A stretch of DNA of 64,000 nucleotides, taken from the NCBI RefSeq assembly GCF_047302285.1, contig NZ_CP154845.1, forward strand, positions 3,534,001-3,598,000, read 5' to 3'. This document shows, in pieces, positions 34,256 through 42,096 of the stretch. The notes under the pieces were generated by a model. The model made no database searches. It was given only the letters and a program-made list of their open reading frames with translations, and had not been told where the DNA came from. Source of the DNA: Robertmurraya sp047302285 (GTDB lineage Bacteria > Bacillota > Bacilli > Bacillales > Cytobacillaceae). Position 1 is the first letter of the stretch; every line of letters begins with the position of its first letter. Position numbers and translations under genes: made by a program.

Positions 34256-34560
34256 ATACATAATATTTAATTCCTAAACCAAAGTATGCTTTCGTCCATC
34301 GTCCTCATTTCAGAAAGCTATTTCAAGATGCCTCTCAATGAGTACGCTGGGTGTTTCGCTTCGTAGCTTATTCATCGTGCTCTACCGACTGAGCTACTGA
34401 GCCATACATAATATTTAATTCCTAAACCAAGTATACTTTCGTCCATCGTCCTCATTTCAGAAGGCTAATTCAAGATGCCTCTCAATGAGTACGCTGGGTG
34501 TTTTGCTTCGTAGCTTATTCATCGTGCTCTACCGACTGAGCTACTGAGCCATACATAATG
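34230..34560. repeat. Tandem 147/148-bp repeat containing tRNA-Phe 5' fragments
   Basis: Units start at 34230, 34378 and 34525 (the last only 36 bp). Each begins with the D arm and 5' acceptor strand of tRNA-Phe (TGCTCTACCGACTGAGC on the plus strand), followed in the first two by about 112 bp of nearly identical non-coding sequence. Only the first unit continues into a complete tRNA. Confidence 0.9.
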
Positions 34561-34583
34561 TAGAAAACTGCTTTGAATAAAAA

Positions 34584-34660
34584 TGGCGGTCCGGACGGGA
34601 CTCGAACCCGCGACCTCCTGCGTGACAGGCAGGCATTCTAACCAACTGAACTACCGGACC
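34584..34660 (-). tRNA. tRNA-Asp (anticodon GTC)
   Basis: A 77-nt cloverleaf including CCA: acceptor GGTCCGG/CCGGACC, anticodon loop CTGTCAC, T loop TTCGAGT. Confidence 0.96.
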
Positions 34661-34810
34661 AAAGTTTTTTTGAGGTACAAAAAAATAACTTACCTCTATA
34701 TTTCCGCGTTAGCAAAAATAACTTTCCTTTGATTTTCCGCGTTAGCGAAAATATCAATCCTTTATCTTTTCAACGTAAGGAGAAAATAGCTTTCCTTAAA
34801 AAATTAAATA

Positions 34811-34900
34811 AGGAGGAAAGGGGATTCGAACCCCTGCGCGGTTTGACCCGCCTGTCGGTTTTCAAGACCGATCCCTTCAGCCGGACTTGGGTATTCCTCC
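34811..34900 (-). tRNA. tRNA-Ser (anticodon TGA)
   Basis: A 90-nt class II tRNA: acceptor GGAGGAA/TTCCTCC, anticodon loop CTTGAAA and a long variable arm. No encoded CCA. The discriminator would be T, unlike the usual G of tRNA-Ser, which may affect charging or mark decay. Confidence 0.9.
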
Positions 34901-34921
34901 ATAATAACAAAAATATAAATT

Positions 34922-34998
34922 TGGTAGCGGCGGAGGGAGTCGAACCCACGACCTTTCGGGTATGAACCGAATGCTCTAGCCAGCTGAGCTACACCGCC
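34922..34998 (-). tRNA. tRNA-Met, elongator (anticodon CAT)
   Basis: A 77-nt cloverleaf with CCA: acceptor GGCGGTG paired with CGCCGCT-type 3' strand, D arm AGCTCAGCTGGCTAGAGC and anticodon loop TTCATAC. The sequence follows the elongator rather than initiator tRNA pattern (no GGG/CCC in the anticodon stem). Confidence 0.93.
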
Positions 34999-35044
34999 AA
35001 AATTATATAAATACTGAAAACAATTATCGCATTTGCGAAATATT

Positions 35045-35166
35045 AAGGTACATTATTTTCACTACCGTGAAATATTAAGGTACATTATTTTCGCTTTCGC
35101 TATTTGAAGGTACATTATTTTCACTACCGTGAAATATTAAGGTACATTATTTTCGCTTTCGCGAAA
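35045..35166. repeat. Four tandem units of about 31 bp
   Basis: AAGGTACATTATTTTC recurs at 35045, 35077, 35107 and 35139 (periods 32, 30, 32), each followed by a short inverted sequence such as CACTACCGTG or CGCTTTCGCG. There are no spacers, so it is not a CRISPR array. Confidence 0.85.
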
Positions 35167-35175
35167 AAATGTTAA

Positions 35176-35247
35176 TGACCCGTACGGGATTCGAACCCGT
35201 GTTACCGCCGTGAAAGGGCGGTGTCTTAACCGCTTGACCAACGGGCC
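35176..35247 (-). tRNA. tRNA-Glu (anticodon TTC)
   Basis: A 72-nt cloverleaf: acceptor GGCCCGT/ACGGGTC with one G-T pair, anticodon loop CTTTCAC, T loop TTCGAAT. CCA is not encoded. First gene of the cluster by transcription order. Confidence 0.96.
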
Positions 35248-35279
35248 AGACTTCAAATGTTTTTCAAAACAGCTATATC

Positions 35280-35309
35280 AATATAACACCTCTAAAAGGA
35301 ATCCGTCAA
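35280..35309 (-). promoter_or_regulatory. Promoter of the tRNA cluster
   Basis: On the minus strand TTGACG (complement of 35304-35309) and TATATT (complement of 35280-35285) are 18 bp apart, 33 nt upstream of tRNA-Glu. Confidence 0.65.
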
Positions 35310-35429
35310 TGTTTTTTTCGAAAAAATTTTTTTCCTTTCAAAAACAGCCCAAAATTATATCTAAATGTAATATAATGTAAAAAACAATAGTATTGATTCA
35401 ACCATTTCTATGTAAAGGATGTGTTCAAA

Positions 35430-35615
35430 ATGAAATACCTCAAAGCAATGTATTTCACAATGGCATTTATGCTCTTAGTTAACCTCGCAAGTGAATATAT
35501 ATTTAAAGGTGAATATTCCGCTATCGCTGCTTGGTTATGTACGATGCTGTTCCTACTAGGAACCATTTTCTTTGTGAATGCACGATTCTTTTTAGAAAAA
35601 AACAAAAATTCATAA
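35430..35615 (+). CDS. Small two-span membrane protein
   Basis: A 61-residue protein (start MKYLKAMYFTMAFMLLVNLA) with two hydrophobic helices at about residues 5-25 and 33-53 and a charged tail (EKNKNS). ATG 35430 was taken because AAAGGA lies about 10 nt upstream. A GTG at 35421 is too close to it. A hairpin (GAACTAC/GTAGTTC) follows the stop codon at about 35630-35649. Family not recognised. Confidence 0.6.
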   Translation: MKYLKAMYFTMAFMLLVNLASEYIFKGEYSAIAAWLCTMLFLLGTIFFVNARFFLEKNKNS

Positions 35616-35649
35616 GCACGCAAAAAAGAACTACAAATAAGTAGTTCCT

Positions 35650-35799
35650 TTAAGCAGATTCAATGATTTTGACGTCTTTAATGTTCACGAGCTGGACATC
35701 ATAAACGAGATTTGCGTTTCGAATTTCAATCATACCATTTTTGTAATTAAAGATGATCGTGTACTTCTCTTCATTATATAAGACGTCTTTACCTAACAC
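35650..35799 (-). CDS. Small protein of unknown function, GTG start
   Basis: A 49-residue ORF from GTG 35799, with GGAG 10 nt upstream and stop TAA at 35650-35652. The composition is that of a small beta-strand protein (YTIIFNYKNGMIEIRNANLV, then YDVQLVNIKDVKII). No ATG or TTG occurs in frame between GTG and the previous stop. It is convergent with the small membrane-protein gene. Confidence 0.5.
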   Translation of the reverse strand: MLGKDVLYNEEKYTIIFNYKNGMIEIRNANLVYDVQLVNIKDVKIIESA

Positions 35800-35845
35800 T
35801 TGTCCACAACTCCATCTCTATTAAAAATAGCATCTAAACAGTGTA

Positions 35846-35959
35846 TTAATGCATGACTCCAGGCTCTTCCTCATTCGGATGAATTGGAGTATCCTGGCCA
35901 GCATAAGTACCAAAGAAAGCGAGCAAGACGATCAATAAACCACTAAGGAATCTTTTCAT
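35846..35959 (-). CDS. Short secreted or membrane peptide (37 aa)
   Basis: ATG 35959 follows AAAAGGAGG by 8 nt. The 37-residue product has a basic start and hydrophobic core (MKRFLSGLLIVLLAFFGTYA) followed by a polar acidic tail (GQDTPIHPNEEEPGVMH). It has the build of a secreted signal-peptide precursor. It is divergent from an HTH-TPR regulator 155 bp away, the arrangement that suggests a peptide pheromone partner. This is an inference. Confidence 0.7.
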   Translation of the reverse strand: MKRFLSGLLIVLLAFFGTYAGQDTPIHPNEEEPGVMH

Positions 35960-36114
35960 ATTTCCAACCTCCTTTTTACAAGAATTTTATCATGTAAAAA
36001 GAAAGGATGAATTTTCTGAATTCCCTGATATAATAGAGTAAATAGAGTGTTTTCTCGCAAATTCAGACGTTTTTATGCTCCATGATAAATATAGTTATAT
36101 TCGGAGTGAATTTT

Positions 36115-37026
36115 ATGGCAAGATATTTAGGGCAACGAATTAAAGAGGCAAGGGAACGCCTTGGATTATCCCAATATGAAACGAGCAAAGATATATGTAC
36201 ACAGGCATATATTAGTAAAATTGAAAATGGAAACGTATTTCCGACAGCTGATATTTTGCTTAAGCTTGCCGATCGATTTAGTGTGGATATTTCTTATCTC
36301 CTTGATATATCAAGCATCCCTAGACATGATTATGTCATTGATACTTTTTCAGAAATTAGAGAAGCGATTAACAATCGAGACTATGAGTTAGTACGTAGAA
36401 TCATTGAGGCAGAATCAACTAATGAATTATTTAAGCAAAAGAAATTATCCCAGTTCTTAATGTGGCATGAAGGAATTTGTTCCTTTCAATTAGATCTCGA
36501 TCTTCAACATTCCATCCAGTGCTTTGATGAAGCACTTAATCTAACTGCCTCTAATAAAAAACTCTATTCTGAACGCGAAATCGAAATCTTAATTAGTAAA
36601 GCGAATATCTATAGTCAATGCCAGATGCTAAATGAAGCGATAAACGTGTATAGTGAGGCAATGGAACACCTAAATAAATTTACAGACATCGTTAACAAAC
36701 ATGTTCCTGTAAGACTGAACTACAATTATGCTAGAGTTTTACGTTTAACTTCTCGACATGTGGAAGCCATACAAACTTGTGAACATGGTTTGAAACTTAC
36801 AGAAAAATATCAGCTTATGTATTTAAAAGGCGATTTATATTTTCAGAAAGCACTATGTCACAAGGCTTTAAATCAAATCGAAAAAGCAATGGAATCTTTT
36901 AATTTAGCAGAGATGGTATACATTTTGGAAAATAATCAATCTGTACTTCGGATGGTTAGAAACCACTTAAAGAAATTAAACGATTTAATATCCATTAGCG
37001 ACCGACATGAACCACTCTTTTTATAA
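36115..37026 (+). CDS. HTH-TPR transcriptional regulator (RNPP/PlcR-like)
   Basis: A 303-residue protein with an XRE-type helix-turn-helix (about residues 6-62, IKEARERLGLSQYETSKDIC, then QAYISKIENG) and a helical TPR-like region from about 80 to the end (for example SIQCFDEALNL, EAIQTCEHGLKL, EKAMESFNLAEMVY). This is the layout of RNPP receptors such as PlcR and NprR that bind secreted, re-imported peptides. ATG 36115 follows GGAGTG by 6-7 nt. Upstream in-frame codons have no ribosome-binding site. Its TAA stop lies inside the target duplication of family 1 copy 5, so the C-terminus is intact. Confidence 0.8.
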   Translation: MARYLGQRIKEARERLGLSQYETSKDICTQAYISKIENGNVFPTADILLKLADRFSVDISYLLDISSIPRHDYVIDTFSEIREAINNRDYELVRRIIEAESTNELFKQKKLSQFLMWHEGICSFQLDLDLQHSIQCFDEALNLTASNKKLYSEREIEILISKANIYSQCQMLNEAINVYSEAMEHLNKFTDIVNKHVPVRLNYNYARVLRLTSRHVEAIQTCEHGLKLTEKYQLMYLKGDLYFQKALCHKALNQIEKAMESFNLAEMVYILENNQSVLRMVRNHLKKLNDLISISDRHEPLFL

Positions 37027-37217
37027 AGCTGTTTTCGTATAGGTTGTGGTTTTTCGTAAAAACCCAGAAGCCGGTTTTTACCCATATGTCACTGTTACTG
37101 CTATATATTAAAGGTGCGACGGCACTTTTCGCTTCCTCTTTTTAATCCTTACGAGGAGATATAGGCATTTTATGAACTTATTATTTTCCAAAAGCAGCAA
37201 TGTTTGCGAAAAGAGCC
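37027..37217 (-). mobile_element. Structured MITE-like element (family 1), copy 5
   Basis: A 191-bp element in reverse orientation, flanked by the perfect direct repeat TTTTATAA (37019-37026 and 37218-37225). On the minus strand it begins GGCTCTTTTCGC and contains GCGAAAAGTGCC and the hairpin GGTAAAAACC/GGGTTTTTAC. It lies between the convergent HTH-TPR regulator and spoVR. Subfamily A. Confidence 0.85.
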
Positions 37218-37234
37218 TTTTATAAAAACTTGAA

Positions 37235-37259
37235 CGGAGTATAAATGATTTATACTCCG
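37235..37259. terminator. Hairpin between the regulator and spoVR
   Basis: CGGAGTATAAA and TTTATACTCCG form a perfect 11-bp stem with a 3-nt loop. There is no strong T-run on either side, so it is a weak or bidirectional terminator near the 3' end of spoVR. Confidence 0.55.
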
Positions 37260-37268
37260 CAATACGAC

Positions 37269-38684
37269 TCACAGATACTTTCGATGAACTCCTTTTCCAT
37301 CATACGTAAATAGCATATTTCTATCCTCGATCATCGTTTCAATATGAACGCCTCTTCCCCATAGATGATGAATATAAGGAAGCACTTTTTCTAAATATTT
37401 CAAATCAAGTTCAATTCCTTCATACCAATGTTTAATGTATAATTCCCCATTTTTCAAATAATCCCCATCGGTGACTGTTAAATAAGGAAAGCCTCCATTT
37501 ACTCGCATATTTACAAGCTGATCTCTTACTTCCTGCCAGCCTTTATCAACAATTTTGTAATCACGACCTTGTTTTTGAAATAAATACATGTCTTCACGCA
37601 TAACAAGGTCCTTAGTTAAGTAATTTCTTAAAAACGATATGTCTGATTCAATTTCACGTACTTCGAACATTTTTTCTCTACCAAAATTCTCTTTCACTCC
37701 ACGCAGTTTCATTTCCTCTGTAGGATTATTATAGCGTTCCTCGATATCCTCAAAGATTTTCAATCCTAAATAGTAAGGATTGATTCCCGTTCTTGATGGC
37801 TGCACAACTCCAGCATTAAGCTTGGCGAATTCTAATGCTTCATCGGAGGTCAGATCCATCTCCCGCAAAATTCTTTGATGCCAGAACGACGCCCAGCCCT
37901 CATTCATGATTTTCGTTTCTAATTGTGGCCAAAAATAGAGCATTTCTTCTCTCATCATCGTGAGAATATCGCGCTGCCATTCCGTTAGTTCGCGACTATA
38001 GCTCTCAATAAATAAGAGGAGGTCTTTTTCAGGCTGTGGCGGCAATTTTCTTTTTATCTTTTTCTTTGAGCTTTTTTGTTCATTTTTTTTATCTAAATTC
38101 CATAAATCATCATAGGGACTTGCCTTTAGTTCCTCTTCTACTTCAAACTCTACATCAGCCATTGTCCAAGAGAGTTTTGGACGCATTAAGGACGGGTCAA
38201 TATGCTCTTCAATGGCCAGCACAGCATCGAGAAATTCTTCTACTTCTTGTTTTCCATGCTCAATTTCATATTGGCGAATTCTTTCAGCTGTGGCAGACAT
38301 ACTCTCCACCATATCGCGCTTTGTGTTTTGAAAGCGAACATTATTTTTAAAGAAATCACAATGTGCCAATACATGGGCTACAATCAATTTGTTCTGTATT
38401 AATGAATTAGAATCCAGCAAGAAAGCATAGCAAGGATTAGAATTAATTACAAGCTCGTATATTTTGGAAAGTCCTAAATCATAATGAAGCTTCATTTTAT
38501 GAAATTGTTTCCCAAAACTCCAGTGAGAAAATCGTGTTGGCATTCCATATGCGCCAAACGTATATATAATATCAGCCGGACAAATCTCATACCTCATCGG
38601 GTAAAAATCGAGACCAAATCCTAAAGCAATTTCAGTAATCTCATCGATAGCATATTCTAGCTTTTTACGCTCTTCCTCTCTCAT
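37269..38684 (-). CDS. spoVR: Stage V sporulation protein R
   Basis: A 471-residue protein of the SpoVR family, nearly the 468 residues of B. subtilis SpoVR. Recognisable stretches include AHVLAHCDFFKNN, MNEGWASFWHQRIL, NPYYLGLKIFEDIEERY, LTVTDGDYLKNGELYIKHWY and VHIETMIEDRNMLFTYDGKG. It is needed for spore cortex formation in Bacillus, but the biochemical activity is unknown. It has a cytoplasmic, soluble composition and no partner in an operon here. In B. subtilis yhdB is in the same region. Confidence 0.95.
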   Translation of the reverse strand: MREEERKKLEYAIDEITEIALGFGLDFYPMRYEICPADIIYTFGAYGMPTRFSHWSFGKQFHKMKLHYDLGLSKIYELVINSNPCYAFLLDSNSLIQNKLIVAHVLAHCDFFKNNVRFQNTKRDMVESMSATAERIRQYEIEHGKQEVEEFLDAVLAIEEHIDPSLMRPKLSWTMADVEFEVEEELKASPYDDLWNLDKKNEQKSSKKKIKRKLPPQPEKDLLLFIESYSRELTEWQRDILTMMREEMLYFWPQLETKIMNEGWASFWHQRILREMDLTSDEALEFAKLNAGVVQPSRTGINPYYLGLKIFEDIEERYNNPTEEMKLRGVKENFGREKMFEVREIESDISFLRNYLTKDLVMREDMYLFQKQGRDYKIVDKGWQEVRDQLVNMRVNGGFPYLTVTDGDYLKNGELYIKHWYEGIELDLKYLEKVLPYIHHLWGRGVHIETMIEDRNMLFTYDGKGVHRKYL

Positions 38685-38935
38685 TCTTTTTCCTCCTTCT
38701 TGGTCTTATCACCAATGTATGAGACAAAAACAAAAATGATGAGTTGAAGCGTAAATCAATTAGAATTTTTTAGGAAGAGCAGATGCTCATTATAGCTGTC
38801 CACCATTTTGATGATTTTTACACAGGTAAATGCTGAAAAACCTAATTAACCAAGATGACCAACATTTACAGAGAAAATTTATAAGCTCTCGGCACAGACT
38901 ATAATCAACTCCTTAAAAAGAGGAGATGAGGAAAA

Positions 38936-39184
38936 ATGGATGTAGTCGATTATGATCGCGCCTTATATTATACCCATCGTTCTGAATGGGACAACTTATT
39001 AATTTTGATGGTTAGAACAAAGGACCACTTTTTATCAAAAAAGATTGAACACTTCTTACATGCCTACAATTTTGAAAAAGACTATATGGTCATTGAGAAA
39101 CACTTATATTCATTGTTAAGATACATCGACCATGCCAACAACCACTTGGAAGAGCAAGAAGAACTGACTGCGAAATGGATGTAA
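38936..39184 (+). CDS. yhdB: YhdB-like small protein
   Basis: An 82-residue soluble helical protein (MDVVDYDRALYYTHRSEWDN, then HFLHAYNFEKDYMVIEKHLY). The size and the neighbouring spoVR gene fit B. subtilis YhdB, whose function is unknown. GAGGAGA and GAGG precede the ATG. It is convergent with pgcA. Confidence 0.7.
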   Translation: MDVVDYDRALYYTHRSEWDNLLILMVRTKDHFLSKKIEHFLHAYNFEKDYMVIEKHLYSLLRYIDHANNHLEEQEELTAKWM

Positions 39185-39200
39185 AAGAATTCCACCAAAA

Positions 39201-39227
39201 AAGACACGGTCACATAGACCGTGTCTT
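39201..39227 (-). terminator. Terminator of pgcA
   Basis: AAGACACGGTC and GACCGTGTCTT form a perfect 11-bp stem with a 5-nt loop. On the minus strand a T-run follows. Confidence 0.88.
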
Positions 39228-39234
39228 GAAAAAT

Positions 39235-40956
39235 TTACTGATTCATTCTCTCCTCAACGACATTCATGAAGCTCTCTTCTAAAGCCTTTAGTTTCGTTTG
39301 ACTTGCTTCTAATGAATGGTCTTTAACACTGAAATAAAACTTTATCTTTGGCTCTGTACCAGAAGGTCTTAGACATACCCACGAGTCATCCTCAAGGAAG
39401 TATTTCAACACATTTGACTTAGGTAGGTCGATATTTTCCTTACCTGTTTCTGTAGTACGAATACTTTCTAAATAATCCTCTTGTTTGACGACCTTCAGTC
39501 CACCAATTTCTAGTAAAGGCTCATTTCTAAATGAGGTTAATGTTTGCTGAATACGTTCTGCTCCAGATTTCCCCTTTAATGTTAATGAACGAAGCCCTTC
39601 TTGGTAATAACCATATTTATCGAATAAAGAAAGTAATGCTTCATATAAAGACATTCCTTTTTCCTTATAAAAGGCACATACCTCTGTCGCCAAAAGGGTC
39701 GCTTGAACGGCGTCTTTATCTCGTGCGAAATCTCCAATTAGATAACCGTAGCTTTCTTCATATCCGAATATGAAATTGTACTCGCCACTTTCTTCAAACT
39801 GTTTAATTTTTTCAGCAATAAATTTAAATCCAGTAAGGACATCAATCGTATGAACACCAAAGGATGATGCCACAACTTTTCCAAGTTCAGATGTTACAAT
39901 CGTCTTCATCATCACGCCATTTTTCGGAAGAGTATCTTTATTAGCCTTCTCTGTCAGTAAATAGTGAAGCAATAAAGCTCCAGTTTGATTCCCAGTTAGC
40001 ACGGTATACTCGCCCTTCAAGTCCTTCACGGCAATTCCAAGGCGATCAGCGTCTGGATCCGTTGCGATTAAAAGATCTGCGTTCAATTCTAGACCTTTTT
40101 TAATCGCAAGAGTGAACGCTGCATGCTCCTCTGGATTTGGGCTTTTTACGGTTGAAAATTGTGGATCTGGTTGCTCTTGTTCCTTTACAACTGTAACATT
40201 CGTATAGTTTAATGCCTCAAGCCCTTTTCGCACTGGTTTATTCGCTGTTCCATGTAATGGAGTAAAAACAATCTTAATATCTGATTTTTTTCCTAAATCA
40301 TTTTCAGAAATCGTGACGAGTTTCTCTAAATAAGCTTGATCCACTTCCTCACCGATTATTTTGATAAGTCCAGCATTCTTTAATTCCTGTTCATCAGAAA
40401 CTTCAATACGAAGCTCGTCCTCAATTTCATTGACCTTATCAATGACTACATCTGCATCCTTAGGAATTAATTGTGCTCCATCAGGTCCATACACTTTGTA
40501 TCCATTATATTCAGGTGGATTGTGACTTGCTGTAATGACAATTCCTGAAAATGCATGTAAATACCGAACAGCAAATGACAGCTCTGGTGTCGGCCTTAAC
40601 TCATCGAATACGTATGTTTGAATTCCTCTTGTTGCCAAAGTTTTTGCCGCTTCCATGGCAAATTCCCTTGACTTATGACGAGAATCATACGCAATCACTA
40701 CACCTCGTTTTTTCGCCTCTGAACCATATGTATTAATAAAAGACGCTAAGCCTGCGGAGGCTTTTCGAATCGTATATAGATTCATCCGGTTTATACCAGC
40801 TCCTATTTCCCCACGCATGCCTCCAGTCCCAAATTCTAAATTTTTATAAAAGGCATCTTCTAATTCTTTTTCATTTAAAGAAAGCAATTGAGATTTTAGC
40901 TCAGCATCCAACTCATCAAATTGTAGCCATCTCTCTGCTTGTTTTTTCCAATCCAT
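39235..40956 (-). CDS. pgcA: Alpha-phosphoglucomutase
   Basis: A 573-residue enzyme of the phosphohexomutase family that interconverts glucose 1-phosphate and glucose 6-phosphate for UDP-glucose and teichoic acid synthesis. Visible motifs: GTGGMRGEIGAGINRMN near the start, the phosphoserine loop GIVITASHNPPEYNGYKVY, the metal loop DPDADRLG, the sugar loop GYEESYGY and the phosphate-binding RPSGTEPK near the C-terminus. ATG 40956 has GGGGGG 5-6 nt upstream. An upstream in-frame ATG (40995) has no ribosome-binding site. Confidence 0.95.
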   Translation of the reverse strand: MDWKKQAERWLQFDELDAELKSQLLSLNEKELEDAFYKNLEFGTGGMRGEIGAGINRMNLYTIRKASAGLASFINTYGSEAKKRGVVIAYDSRHKSREFAMEAAKTLATRGIQTYVFDELRPTPELSFAVRYLHAFSGIVITASHNPPEYNGYKVYGPDGAQLIPKDADVVIDKVNEIEDELRIEVSDEQELKNAGLIKIIGEEVDQAYLEKLVTISENDLGKKSDIKIVFTPLHGTANKPVRKGLEALNYTNVTVVKEQEQPDPQFSTVKSPNPEEHAAFTLAIKKGLELNADLLIATDPDADRLGIAVKDLKGEYTVLTGNQTGALLLHYLLTEKANKDTLPKNGVMMKTIVTSELGKVVASSFGVHTIDVLTGFKFIAEKIKQFEESGEYNFIFGYEESYGYLIGDFARDKDAVQATLLATEVCAFYKEKGMSLYEALLSLFDKYGYYQEGLRSLTLKGKSGAERIQQTLTSFRNEPLLEIGGLKVVKQEDYLESIRTTETGKENIDLPKSNVLKYFLEDDSWVCLRPSGTEPKIKFYFSVKDHSLEASQTKLKALEESFMNVVEERMNQ

Positions 40957-41146
40957 AATATCCCCCCAGAATTTAAAAATGGAAGCTCTATCCACTTATT
41001 ATATCTCAAACCACATTTTTATGGTCATGATTTTCGTAAACTCCTTGAACAAAATGTAAATAATTACTTAATCTTAATCGTTTAATTTGAAAAACAGCTG
41101 TTTACAGCATAAAATAATGAGGACTAACTTTAAAGGAATTGGTGTT

Positions 41147-41581
41147 ATGAACGAAAAAAAGGATCAAAGGGAATCGTTTATATTTATTGCTTGGGCAGCA
41201 TCTGTCATAGCCATGTTTGGGAGTTTATATTTTTCTGAAATACGTCAATATGAACCATGTGAATTATGTTGGTATCAAAGGATTTTGATGTACCCATTTG
41301 TGATCATTTTAGGGATCGCCACGATAAAAAAGGATTACCGCATCTCCCTATATACAATGGTATTATCAGCTATCGGTGCTTTGATATCTTTATACCATTA
41401 CGGGATTCAAAAGTTTTCCTTCTTAGCAGACACCGCCCCCGCATGTGGTCGTATTCCTTGTACAGGAGCATACATAAATTGGTTTGGATTTGTGACAATT
41501 CCATTCCTAGCCCTTACCGCATTTGTCATCATCTTTATTTGTAGCTTCATCATTTGGAAGAAAACGAAGGAGGTTTCATAA
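41147..41581 (+). CDS. bdbC: Disulfide bond formation protein, DsbB/BdbC family
   Basis: A 144-residue membrane protein with four spans and both DsbB-type cysteine pairs: Cys38-Cys41 (EPCELCWYQR) and Cys100-Cys105 (APACGRIPCTG). It would reoxidise a thiol oxidase with electrons passed to quinone. ATG 41147 follows AAAGGA by about 9 nt. The next gene starts right after its stop and encodes a thioredoxin-like protein, probably its partner. This is BdbC-like by family. B. subtilis has paralogues BdbB and BdbC that I cannot separate here. Confidence 0.9.
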   Translation: MNEKKDQRESFIFIAWAASVIAMFGSLYFSEIRQYEPCELCWYQRILMYPFVIILGIATIKKDYRISLYTMVLSAIGALISLYHYGIQKFSFLADTAPACGRIPCTGAYINWFGFVTIPFLALTAFVIIFICSFIIWKKTKEVS

Positions 41582-42052
41582 TTGAAAAAAGTCATTATTT
41601 TTCTTGTCATTATTATCGTACTATTCGCTGGAGTTGCACTTTTAACGAAAATGCAAAATGAAGAGAAGGTATCAGGGGATAACAAATATAATAAGGATAC
41701 TTTACATCCTGAAACATTGGCACAGCTAGATGATCCAAACTATCAAAACCTTATTTTGCCTGAAGATTTAAAAGAAAAATTGGACAATAAAGAAGATATG
41801 ACAGTTTATTTTTACAGTCCAATTTGTTCTCACTGTCAACGAACAACTCCTGTCGTAGCTCCGCTTGCTGAGGAAATGAGCATTGATTTGGTTCAGTATA
41901 ACTTATTAGAGTTTGATGCTGGTTGGGATCAATATGGAGTGTCAGAAACACCAACAATCGTCCAATACCGTGAAGGCAAAGAAGTAGCTCGCATCGTAGG
42001 CTACAATGAAAAAGAAGTATTCGAAGATTGGTTTAATCAAAATAGTAAATAA
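41582..42052 (+). CDS. Membrane-anchored thioredoxin-like protein
   Basis: A 156-residue protein with an N-terminal hydrophobic anchor (MKKVIIFLVIIIVLFAGVAL) and a thioredoxin fold. It carries CSHC at residues 82-85 (YSPICSHCQRTTP) and the cis-Pro loop ETPTIVQY. The CxHC sequence is typical of disulfide-handling thiol oxidoreductases outside the membrane. The start is TTG 41582 with AGGAGG 8 nt upstream, and the gene follows the BdbC-type gene without gap, so the two likely form a disulfide-forming pair, like BdbC with BdbD or BdbB with BdbA. Confidence 0.85.
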   Translation: MKKVIIFLVIIIVLFAGVALLTKMQNEEKVSGDNKYNKDTLHPETLAQLDDPNYQNLILPEDLKEKLDNKEDMTVYFYSPICSHCQRTTPVVAPLAEEMSIDLVQYNLLEFDAGWDQYGVSETPTIVQYREGKEVARIVGYNEKEVFEDWFNQNSK

Positions 42053-42054
42053 AA

Positions 42055-42089
42055 AAAACGAAAACGAATCTCATGTTCGTTTTCGTTTT
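42055..42089. terminator. Bidirectional terminator
   Basis: AAAACGAAAACGAA and TTCGTTTTCGTTTT form a perfect 14-bp stem with a 7-nt loop, between the thioredoxin gene and yhcU (convergent). Confidence 0.9.
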
Positions 42090-42096
42090 TTTATTT

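Noticed and set aside
34378..34560. Two extra tRNA-Phe genes
   Set aside because: Both copies contain only the 5' acceptor strand and D arm. The anticodon and T arms are missing, so they are fragments inside a tandem repeat.
35045..35166. Short direct repeats at about 31-bp spacing that could be taken for a CRISPR array
   Set aside because: The units are contiguous with no unique spacers, only four copies, and lie between tRNA genes without cas genes.
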